Shown in pieces: positions 52,301 to 63,657 of a DNA stretch of 64,000 nt. The notes under the pieces are model-generated. The model searched no databases and was not told the DNA's origin. It saw only the letters and a list, made by a program, of their open reading frames with translations. Positions within the stretch are counted from its first letter, which is position 1. Each line of letters starts with the position of its first letter. The position numbers were made by a program, and so were the translations under genes. The stretch is from Euonymus europaeus (taxonomy: Eukaryota > Streptophyta > Magnoliopsida > Celastrales > Celastraceae), in NCBI GenBank assembly GCA_963580455.1, contig OY756961.1, forward strand, positions 13,683,001 to 13,747,000, read 5' to 3'.

Positions 52301-53464
52301 CTTCCTACATTATTCCGATGCCAAAACACCAACTTTCTATGACAAATGGACAAAACCGTTAAAAGCTCCTCCATAGAGAGTGTTGAGCGACTTCGGACCA
52401 TCAAAGTTGCTCGGTGTACAATTTTTATTGTACTTATATGTCAAATTTTATGAGTATAAGCTTCCTAGATTATTTCGATGCCAAAACACCAACTTTCTAT
52501 GACAAATGGATAAAACCGTTAAGAGCTCCTCCATAGAGAGAGTTGAGCAACTTCGGAACATTAAAATTGCTCTATGTACACTTTTTATTGTTCTTCTATG
52601 TCAAATTTTATGAGAATAAACTTCATAGATTATTTCGATGTCAAAACACCAACTTTCTAAGACAAATAGACAAAACAGTTAAAAGCTCTGCCATAAAGAG
52701 AGTTGAGCGACTTCGGACTATCAAAGTTGCTCGATGTACAATTTTTATTGCTCTTATATGTCAAATTTTATGAGTATAAGCTTCCTAGATTATTTCGATG
52801 CCAAAACACCAACTTTCTTTGACAAATGGACAAAATCGTTAAAAGCTCCTCCATAGAGAGAGTCGAGCAACTTCGGACTATGAAAGTTGCTCGGGATAGA
52901 CTTTTTATTGTTCTTCTATGTCAAATTTTACGAGTATAAGCTTCCAACATTATTTCGATGCCAAAACACCAACTTTCTAGGACGAATGGACAAAACCATT
53001 AAAAGCTCCTTCATAGAGAGTATTGAGCGACTTCGACCATCAAAGTTGCTCGGTGTACAATTTTTATTGTACTTATATGTCAAATTTTATGAGTATAAGC
53101 TTCATAGATTATTTCGATGCCAAAACACCAACTTTCTAAGACAAATAGACAAAACCGTTAAAAGCTCTGTCATAAAGAGAGTTGAGCGACTTCGGACTAT
53201 CAAAGTTGCTCGATGTACAATTTTTATTGCTCTTCTATGTGAAATTTTACGAGTACAAGCTTCCTAGATTATTTCGATGCCAAAACACCAACTTTCTATG
53301 AAAAATGGACAAAACCGTTAAAAGCTCCTCCATAGAGAGAGTTGAACAGCTTCGGACCATCAAAATTGCTCTATGTACACTTTTTATTGTTCTTCTTCTA
53401 TGTGAGATTTTACGAGTATAAGCTTCCTAGATTATTTCGATACCAAAACACCAACTTTCTATGA
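49376..53464. repeat. 4.1-kb duplicated segment, second copy
   Basis: It matches 45211-49299 with two substitutions that I could find: C at 46285 against A at 50450, and T at 48815 against G at 52980. It holds the rest of a 7-mer (49247-50368), a 10-mer (50369-51969) and a 9-mer (51970-53411). This is the youngest-looking duplication in the window. Confidence 0.9.
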
Positions 53465-54054
53465 AAAATGGACAAAACCATTAAGAGCTCCTCCATAGTG
53501 AGAGTTGAGCAACTTCGGACTATCAAAGTTGCTCGGGATAGACTTTTTATTGTTCTTCTATGTGAAATTTTATGAGTATAAGCTTCCCACATTATTCCGA
53601 TGCCAAAACACCAACTTTCTATGACAAATGGACAAAACCGTTAAAAGCTCCTCCATAGAGAGTGTTGAGCGACTTCGGACCATCAAAGTTGCTCGGTGTA
53701 CAATTTTTATTGTTCTTATATGTCAAATTTTACGAGTATAAGCTTCATAGATTATTTCCATGCCAAAACACCAACTTTTTATGACAAATGGACAAAACCG
53801 ATAAGAGCTCCTCCATAGAGAGAGTTGAGCAACTTCGGACCATTAAAATTGCTCTATGTACACTTTTTATTGTTCTTCTATGTGAAATTTTACGAGTATA
53901 AGCTTCCTAGATTATTTCGATGCCAAAACACCAACTTTCTATGACAAATGGACAAAACCGTTAAAAGCTCCTCCATAGAGAGAGTTGAACAGCTTCGGAC
54001 CATCAAAATTGCTCTATGTACACTTTTTATTGTTCTTCTTCTATGTGAGATTTT
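53412..54054. repeat. 4-monomer unit
   Basis: 643 bp between two 163-bp landmarks. Unusual marks are CATAGTGAGAGTTG near 53493 and CTTCCCACATT near 53583. The first monomer has GATACC and GAAAAATGG. Confidence 0.82.
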
Positions 54055-56456
54055 ACGAGTATAAGCTTCCTAGATTATTTCGATACAAAAACACCAACTT
54101 TCTATGACAAATGGACAAAATCGTTAAAAGCTCCTCCATAGAGAGTGTTGAGCGACTTCGGACCATCATAGTTGCTCGGTGTACAATTTTTATTGTTCTT
54201 ATATGTCAAATTTTACGAGTATAAGCTTCCTAGATTATTTCGATGCCAAAACACCAACTTTCTATGACAAATAGACAAAACCGTTAAAAGCTCCTCCATA
54301 GAGAGAGTTGAGCAACTTCGGACTATTAAAGTTGCTCGGGATAGACTTTTTATTGTTCTTCTATGTGAAATTTTACGAGTATAAGCTTCCTACATTATTC
54401 CGATGCCAAAACACCAACTTTCTGTGACAAATGGACAAAACCGTTAAAAGCTCCTCCATAGAGAGTGTTGAGCGACTTCGGACCATCAAAGTTGCTTTGT
54501 GTACAATTTTTATTGTTCTTATATGTCAAATTTTATGAGTATAAGCTTCCTGGATTATTTCGATGCCAAAACACCAACTTTCTATGACAAATGGACAAAA
54601 CCGTTAAGAGCTCCTCCATAGAGAGAGTTGAGCAACTTCGGACCATTAAAATTGCTCTATGTACACTTTTTATTGTTCTTCTATGTCAAATTTTATGAGT
54701 ATAAGCTTCCTAGATTATTTCGATGCCAAAACACCACTTTCTATGACAAATGGACAAAACCGTTAAAAGCTCTTCAATAGAGAGTGTTGAGCGACTTCGG
54801 ACCATCATAGTTGCTCGGTGTACAATTTTTATTGTTCTTCTATGTGAAATTTTACGAGTATAAGCTTCCTAGATTATTTCGATGCAAAACACCAACTTTC
54901 TATAACAAATAGACAAAACCGTTAAAAGCTCCTCCATAGAGAGAGTTGATCAACTTCGGACTATCAAAGTTGCTCGGGATAGACTTTTTATTGTTCTTCT
55001 ATGTGAAATTTTACGAGTATAAGCTTCCTACATTATTCCGATGCCAAAACACCAACTTTCTATGACAAATGGACAAAACCGTTAAAAGCTCCTCCATAGA
55101 GAGAGTTGAGCAACTTCGGACTATCAAAATTGCTCTATGTACACTTTTTATTGTTCTTCTATGTGAAATTTTACGAGTATAAGCTTCCTAGATTACTTCG
55201 ATGCCAAAACACCAACTTTTTATGACAAATGGACAAAACCGATAAGAGCTCCTCCATAGAGAGAGTTGAGCGACTTCGGACCATTAAAGTTGCTCGGTGT
55301 ACAATTTTTATTGTACTTATATGTCAAATTTTATGAGTATAAGCTTCATAGATTATTTCCATGCCAAAACACCAACTTTCTATGACAAATAGACAAAACC
55401 GTTAAAAGCTGACCTATAGAGAGAGTTGAGCAACTTCGGACCATCAAAGTTGCTCGGTGTACACTTTTTATTGTTCTTATATGTCAAATTTTATGAGAAT
55501 AAACTTCATAGATTATTTCGATGCCAAAACACCAACTTTCTAAGACAAATAGACAAAACCGTTAAAAGCTCTGCCATAAAGAGAGTTGAGCGACTTCGGA
55601 CTATCAAAGTTGCTCGATGTACAATTTTTATTGCTCTTATATGTCAAATTTTATGAATATAAGCTTCCTAGATTATTTCGATGCCAAAACACCAACTTTC
55701 TTTGACAAATGGACAAAATCGTTAAAAGGTCCTCCATAGAGATTGTCGAGCAACTTCGGACTATGAAAGTTGCTCGGGATAGACTTTTTATTGTTCTTCT
55801 ATGTCAAATTTTACGAGTATAAGCTTCCTACATTATTTCGATGCCAAAACACCAATTTTCTATGACAAATGGGCAAAACCGTTAAAAGCTCCTACATAGA
55901 GAGTGTTGAGCGATTTCGGACCATCAAAGTTGCTTGGTGTACAATTTTTATTGTTCTTATATGTCAAATTTTACGAGTATAAGCTTCATAGATTATTTCC
56001 ATGCCAAAACACCGACTTTCTATGACAAATCGACAAAACCGTTAAAAGCTCACCTATAGAGAGAGTTGAGCAACTTCGGATCATCAAAGTTGCTCGGTGT
56101 ACACTTTTTATTGTTCTTACATGTCAAATTTTATGAGTATAAGCTTCATAGATTATTTCGATGCCAAAACACCAACTTTCTAAGACAAATAGAGAAAACC
56201 GTTAAAAGCTCTTCCATAGAGAGAGTTGAGCAACTTCGGACTATCAAAATTGCTCTATGTACACTTTTTATTTTTTCTTCTATGTGAAATTTTACGAGTA
56301 TAAGCTTCCTAGATTATTTCGATGCCAAAACACCAACTTTCTATGTCAAACGGACAAAACCGTTAAAAGCTCCTCCATAGAGAGAGTTGAACAGCTTCGG
56401 ACCATCAAAATTGCTCTATGTACACTTTTTATTGTTCTTCTTCTATGTGAGATTTT
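54055..56456. repeat. 15-monomer block, region 4
   Basis: 2402 bp with several single-base indels: CACCACTTTC near 54732, GATGCAAAACACC near 54882, and an extra T in TTTTTTCTTC near 56270. It contains the series TTACTTCGAT/CTTTTTATG (55173), GCTGACCTATAG (55333), GAATAAACTTC (55493), CTTTCTTTGAC (55653), which returns at 58537, 59657 and 60936. Confidence 0.82.
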
Positions 56457-57418
56457 ACGAGTATAAGCTTCCTAGATTATTTCGATACCAAAACACCAAC
56501 TTTCTATGACAAATGAACAAAATCGTTAAAAGCTCCTCCATAGAGAGTGTTGAGCGACTTCGGACCATCATAGTTGCTCGGTGTACAATTTTTATTGTTC
56601 TTATATGTCAAATTTTACGAGTATAAGCTTCATAGATTATTTCGATGCCAAAACACCAACTTTCTATGACAAATAGACAAAACCGTTAAAAGCTCCTCCA
56701 TAGAGAGAGTTGAGCAACTTCGGAACATCAAAATTGCTCGGTGTACAATTTTTATTGTTCTTCTTTGTCAACTTTTACTAGTATAAGCTTCCTACATTAT
56801 TTTGATGCCAAAACACCAACTTTCTATGACAAATGGACAAAACCATTAAAAGCTCCTCCATAAAGAGAGTTGAGCAACTTCGGACTATGAAAGTTGCTCG
56901 GGATAGACTTTTATTGTTCTTCTATGTCAAATTTTACGAGTATAAGCTTCCTACATTATTTCGATGCCAAAACACCAACTTCCTATGACAAATGGACAAA
57001 ACCGTTAAAAGCTCCTCCATAGAGAGAGTTGAGCAACTTCGGACCATCAAAGTTGCTCGGTGTACAATTTTTATTGTTCTTATATGTCAAATTTTACTAG
57101 TATAAGCTTCATAGATTATTTCGATGACAAAACACCAACTTTTTATGACAAATGGACAAAACCGATAAGAGCTCCTCCATAGAGAGAGTTGAGCAACTTC
57201 GGACTATTAAAATTGCTTTATCTACACTTTTTATTGTTCTTCTATGTGAAATTTTACGAGTATAAGCTTCCTAGATTATTTCGATGCCAAAACACCAACT
57301 TCCTATGACAAATGGACAAAACCGTTAAAAGCTCCTCCATAGAGAGAGTTGAACAGCTTCGGACCATCAAAATTGCTCTATGTACACTTTTTATTGTTCT
57401 TCTTCTATGTGAGATTTT
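56457..57418. repeat. 6-monomer unit related to the 7-mer
   Basis: 962 bp in the order a, b, c, then a fused d/e monomer (56936-57095: d-like left, AACTTCCTATG and e-like right), f and g. Loss of one monomer by a d/e exchange explains six instead of seven. In monomer b the sequence is AGCTCCTCC rather than AGCAACTCC. Confidence 0.8.
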
Positions 57419-60400
57419 ACGAGTATAAGCTTCCTAGATTATTTCGATACCAAAACACCAACTTTCTATGACAAATGGACAAAATCGTTAAAAGCTCCTC
57501 CATAGAGAGTGTTGAGCGACTTCGGACCATCATAGTTGCTCGGTGTACAATTTTTATTGTTCTTATATGTCAAATTTTACGAGTATAAGCTTCCTAGATT
57601 ATTTCGATGCCAAAACACCAACTTTCTATGACAAATAGACAAAACCGTTAAAAGCTCCTCCATAGAGAGAGTTGAGCAACTTCGGACTATCAAAGTTGCT
57701 CGGGATAAACTTTTTATTGTTCTTCTTTGTGAAATTTTATGAGTATAAGCTTCCTACATTATTTCGATGCCAAAACACCAACTTTCTACGACAAATGGAC
57801 AAAACCGTTAAAAGCTCCTCCATAGAGAGTGTTGAGCGACTTCGGACCATCAAAGTTGCTCGGTGTACAATTTTTATTGTTCTTATATGTCAAATTTTAT
57901 GAGTATAAGCTTCCTAGATTATTTCGATGCCAAAACACCAACTTTCTACGACAAATGGACAAAACCGTTAAGAGCTCCTCCATAGAGAGAGTTGAGCAAT
58001 TTCGGACCATTAAAATTGCTCTATGTAACTTTTTATTGTTCTTTTATGTCAAATTTTATGAGTATAAGCTTCCTAGATTATTTCGATGCCAAAACACCAA
58101 CTTTCTATGACAAATGGACAAAACCGTTAAAAGCTCTTCAATAGAGAGTGTTGAGCGACTTCGGACCATCAAAGTTGCTCGGTGTACAATTTTTATTGTT
58201 CTTCTATGTGAAATTTTACGAGTATAAGCTTCCTAGATTATTTCGATGCAAAACACCAACTTTCTATAACAAATAGACAAAACCGTTAAAAGCTCCTCCA
58301 TAGAGAGAGTTGAGCAACTTCGGACTATGAAAGTTGCTCGGGATAGACTTTTTATTGTTCTTCTATGTGAAATTTTACGAGTATAAGCTTCCTACATTAT
58401 TCCGATGCCAAAACACCAACTTTCTATGACAAATGGACAAAACCGTTAAAAGCTCCTCCATAGAGAGAGTTGAGCAACTTCGGACTATCAAAATTGCTCT
58501 ATGTACACTTTTTATTGTTCTTCGATGTGAAATTTTACGAGTATAAGCTTCCTAGATTACTTCGATGCCAAAACACCAACTTTTTATGACAAATGGACAA
58601 AACCGATAAGAGCTCCTCCATAGAGAGAGTTGAGCAACTTCGGACCATTAAAGTTGCTCGGTGTACAATTTTTATTGTACTTATATGTCAAATTTTATGA
58701 GTATAAGCTTCATAGATTATTTCCATGCCAAAACACTAACTTTCTATGACTAATAGACAAAACCGTTAAAAGCTCACCTATAGAGAGAGTTGAGCAACTT
58801 CGGACCATCAAAGTTGCTCGGTGTACACTTTTTATTGTTCTTATATGTCAAATTTTATGAGAATAAACTTCATAGATTATTTCGATGCCAAAACACCAAC
58901 TTTCTAAGACAAATAGACAAAACCGTTAAAAGCTCTGCCATAAAGAGAGTTGAGCGACTTCGGACTATCAAAGTTGCTCGATGTACAATTTTTATTGCTC
59001 TTATATGTCAAATTTTATGAGTATAAGCTTCCTAGATTATTTCGATGCCAAAACACCAACTTTCTTTGACAAATGGACAAAATCGTTAAAAGCTCCTCCA
59101 TAGATAGAGTCGAGCAACTTCGGACTATGAAAGTTGCTCGGGATAGACTTTTTATTGTTCTTCTATGTCAAATTTTACGAGTATAAGCTTCCTACATTAT
59201 TTCGATGCCAAAACACTTACTTTCTATGACAAATGGGCAAAACCGTTAAAAGCTCCTCCATAGAGAGTGTTGAGCGACTTCGGACCATCAAAGTTGCTCG
59301 GTGTACAATTTTTATTGTTCTTATATGTCAAATTTTACGAGTATAAGCTTCCTAGATTATTTCGATGCCAAAACACCAACTTTCTATGAAAAATGGGCAA
59401 AACCGTTAAAAGCTCCTCCATAGAGAGTGTTGAGCGACTTCGGACCATCAAAGTTGCTAAGTGTAAAATTTTTATTGTTCTTATATGTCAAATTTTACGA
59501 GTATAAGCTTCCTAGATTATTTCGATGCCAAAACACCAACTTTCTTTGACAAATGGACAAAACCGTTAAAAGCTCCTCAATAGAGAGAGTTGAGCAACTT
59601 CGTACTATCAAAATTGCTCTATGTACACTTTTTATTGTTCTTCTATGTGAAATTTTACGAGTATAAGCTTCCTAGATTACTTCGATGCCAAAACACCAAC
59701 TTTTTATGACAAATGGACAAAACCGATAAGAGCTCCTCCATAGAGAGAGTTGAGCAACTTCGGACCATTAAAGTTGCTAGGTGTACAATTTTTATTGTAC
59801 TTATATGTCAAATTTTATGAATATAAGCTTCATAGATTATTTCCATGCCAAAACACCAACTTTCTATGACAAATAGACAAAACCGTTAAAAGCTCACCTA
59901 TAGAGAGAGTTGAGCAACTTCGGACCATCAAAGTTGGTCGGTGTACACTTTTTATTGTTCTTATATGTCAAATTTTATGAGAATAAACTTCATAGATTAT
60001 TTCGATGCCAAAACACCAACTTTCTAAGACAAATAGACAAAACCGTTAAAAGCCCTGCCATAAAGAGAGTTGAGCGACTTCGGACTATCAAAGTTGCTCG
60101 ATGTATAATTTTTATTGCTCTTATATGTCAAATTTTATGAGTATAAGCTTCCTAGATTATTTCGATGCCAAAACAACAACTTTCTTTGACAAATGGACAA
60201 AATCGTTAAAAGCTCCTCCATAGAGAGAGTCGAGCAACTTCGGACTATGAAAGTTGCTCGGGATAGACTTTTTATTGTTCTTCTATGTGAAATTTTACGA
60301 GTATAAGCTTCCTAGATTATTTCGATACCAAAACACCAACTTTCTATGACAAATGGACAAAATCGTTAAAAGCTCCTCCATAGAGAGTGTTGAGCGACTT

Positions 60401-62217
60401 CGGACCATCATAGTTGCTCGGTGTACAATTTTTTTTGTTCTTATATGTCAAATTTTACGAGTATAAGCTTCCTAGATTATTTCGAGCTAAAACACCAACT
60501 TTCTATGATAAATAGACAAAACCGTTAAAAGCTCCTCCATAGAGAGAGTTGAGCAACTTCGGACTATCAAAGTTGCTCGGGATAGACTTTTTATTGTTCT
60601 TCTGTGTGAAATTTTACGAGTATAAGCTTCCTACATTATTCCGATGCCAAAACACCAACTTTCTATAACAAATAGACAAAACCGTTAAAAGCACCTCTAT
60701 AGAGAGAGTTGAGCAACTTCGGACAATCAAAGTTGCTCGGGATAGACTTTTTATTGTTCTTCTATGTGAAATTTTACGAGTATAAGCTTCCTACATTATT
60801 CCGATGCCAAAACACCAACTTTCTATGACAAATGGACAAAACCGTTAAAAGCTCCTCCATAGAGAGAGTTGAGCAACTTCGGACTATCAAAATTGCTCTA
60901 TGTACACTTTTTATTGTTCTTCTATGTGAAATTTTACGAGTATAAGCTTCCTAGATTACTTCGATGCCAAAACACCAACTTTTTATGACAAATGGACAAA
61001 ACCGATAAGAGCTCCTCCATAGAGAGAGTTGAGCGACTTCGGACCATTAAAGTTGCTCGGTGTACAATTTTTATTGTACTTATATGTCAAATTTTATGAG
61101 TATAAGCTTCATAGATTATTTCCATGCCAAAACACCAACTTTCTATGACAAATAGACAAAACCGTTAAAAGCTGACCTATAGAGAGAGTTGAGCAACTTC
61201 GGACCATCAAAGTTGCTCGGTGTACACTTTTTATTGTTCTTATATGTCAAATTTTATGAGAATAAACTTCATAGATTATTTCGATGCCAAAACACCAACT
61301 TTCTAAGACAAATAGATAAAACCGTTAAAAGCTCTGCCATAAAGAGAGTTGAGCGACTTCGGACTATCTAAGTTGCTCGATGTACAATTTTTATTGCTCT
61401 TATATGTCAAATTTTATGAGTATAAGCTTCCTAGATTATTTCGATGCCAAAACACCAACTTTCTTTGACAAATGGACAAAATCGTTAAAAGCTCCTCCAT
61501 TGAGATTGTCGAGCAACTTCGGACTATGAAAGTTGCTCGGGATAGACTTTTTATTGTTCTTCTATGTCAAATTTTACGAGTATAAGCTTCCTACATTATT
61601 TCGATGCCAAAACACCAACTTTCTATGACAAATGGGCAAAACCGTTAAAAGCTCCTCCATAGAGAGTGTTGAGCGACTTCGGACCATCAAAGTTGCTCGG
61701 TGTACAATTTTTATTGTTCCTATATGTCAAATTTTACGAGTATAAGCTTCATAGATTATTTCCATGCCAAAACACCGACTTTCTATGACAAATAGACAAA
61801 ATCGTTAAAACCTCACCTATAGAGAGAGTTGAGCAACTTCGGATCATCAAAGTTGTTCGGTGTACACTTTTTATTGTTCTTACATGTCAAATTTTATGAG
61901 TATAAGCTTCATAGATTATTTCGATGCCAAAACACCATCTTTCTAAGACAAATAGACAAAACCGTTAAAAGCTCTTCCATAGAGAGAGTTGAGCAACTTC
62001 GGACTATCAAAATTGCCCTATGTACACTTTTTATTGTTCTTCTATATGAAATTTTACGAGTATAAGCTTCCTAGATTATTTCGATGCCAAAACACCAACT
62101 TTCTATGTCAAATGGACAAAACCGTTAAAAGCTCCTCCATAGAGAATTTGAACAGCTTCGGACCATCAAAATTGCTCTATGTACACTTTTTATTGTTCTT
62201 CTTCTATGTGAGATTTT
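57419..62217. repeat. 30-monomer irregular block, region 4
   Basis: 4799 bp without an internal 163-bp landmark. Internal recurrence: the series starting with the TTACTTCGAT/CTTTTTATG monomer appears at 58537, 59657 (1120 bp on) and 60936 (1279 bp on). Indels include CTATGTAACTTT near 58021, GATGCAAAACACC near 58246, TTTCGAGCTAAAAC near 60481, and GAGAATTTGAAC near 62144. Copies here are more diverged from each other than those in regions 1 and 3. Confidence 0.82.
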
Positions 62218-62697
62218 ACGAGTATAAGCTTCCTAGATTATTTCGATACCAAAACACCAACTTTCTATGACAAATGGACAAAATCGTTAAAAGCTCCTCC
62301 ATAGAGATTGTTGAGCGACTTCGGACCATCATAGTTGCTCGGTGTACAATTTTTATTGTTCTTATATGTCAAATTTTACGAGTATAAGCTTCATAGATTA
62401 TTTCGATGCCAAAACACCAACTTTCTATGACAAATAGACAAAACCGTTAAAAGCTCCTCCATAGAGAGAGTTGAGCAACTTCGGAACATCAAAATTGCTC
62501 GTTGTACAATTTTTTTTGTTCTTCTTTGTCAACTTTTACTAGTATAAGCTTCCTACATTATTTTGATGCCAAAACACCAACTTTCTATGACAAATGGACA
62601 AAACCATTAAAAGCTCCTCCATAGAGAGAGTTGAGCAACTTCGGACTATGAAAGTTGCTCGGGATAGACTTTTTAATGTTCTTCTATGTCAAATTTT
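62218..62697. repeat. Three monomers of 7-mer type (a, b, c)
   Basis: Starts are 62218, 62378 and 62538. They are of types a (GATACC), b (TTCTTTGTCAACTTTTAC) and c (CTAGTATAAG, ACCATTAAAAG). Monomer c here is full length (160 bp) because GATAGACTTTTTAATG keeps the T missing from c in the other 7-mers. Confidence 0.8.
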
Positions 62698-63657
62698 ACG
62701 AGTATAAGCTTCCAACATTATTTCGATCCCAAAACACCAACTTTCTTTGACAAATGGACAAAACCGTTAAAATCTCCTCCATAGAGAGAGTTGAGCAATT
62801 TCGGACTATCAAAGTTGCTCGGGATAGACTTTTTATTGTTCTTCTAAGTGAAATTTTACGAGTATAAGCTTCCTACATTATATTGATGCCAAAACACCAA
62901 CTTTCTATGACAAATGGACAAAACCGGTAAAAGCTCCTCCATAGAGAGAGTTGAGCTACTTCGGACTATCAAAATTGCTCTATTTACACTTTTTATTGTT
63001 CTTCTATGTGAAATTTTACGAGTATAAGCTTCCTAGATTATTTCGATGCCAAAACACCAACTTTCTATGACAAATGGACAAAACCGTTAAGAGCTCCTCC
63101 ATAGTGAGACTTGAGCAACTTCGGACCATCAAAATTGCTCGGTGTACAATTTTTATTGTTCTTCTATGTCAAATTTTACGAGTATAAGCTTCCTTCATTA
63201 TTCCGATGCCAAAACACCAACTTTCTATGACAAATGGACAAAACCGTTAAAATCTCCTCCATAGAGAGAGTTGAGCAAATTCGGACTATCAAAGTTGCTC
63301 GGGATAGACTTTTTATTGTTCTTCTATGTGAAATTTTACGAGTATAAGCTTCCTACATTATATTGATGCCAAAACACCAACTTTCTATGACAAATGGACA
63401 AAACCGGTAAAAGCTCCTCCATAGAGAGAGTTGAGCTACTTCGGACTATCAAAATTGCTCTATTTACACTTTTTATTGTTCTTCTATGTGAAATTTTACG
63501 AGTATAAGCTTCCTAGATTATTTCGATGCCAAAACACCAACTTTCTATGACAAATGGACAAAACCGTTAAAAGCTCCTCCATAGAGAGTGTTGAGCGACT
63601 TTCGACCATCAAAGTTGCTCGGTGTACAATTTTTATTATTCTTATATGTCAAATTTT
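62698..63657. repeat. Tandem pair of a 480-bp, three-monomer unit
   Basis: 62698-63177 and 63178-63657 share AAAATCTCCTCC, GTAAAAGCTCC after ACCG, GAGCTACTTCGG and CTCTATTTACAC at a 480-bp offset. They differ at several points (TTCCAACATT against TTCCTTCATT, CTTTCTTTG against CTTTCTATG, and a third monomer with GTGTTGAGCGAC in the second copy), so this duplication is older than the large ones to the left. Confidence 0.82.

Noticed and set aside
52887..53267. Longest open frame (126 codons) and many similar open frames of 60-93 codons on the + strand
   Set aside because: They are translations of the satellite. They recur because the DNA recurs, cover about one to two monomers, and end where the 160-bp period (not a multiple of 3) moves the frame. 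No start context, codon pattern or domain supports a gene.
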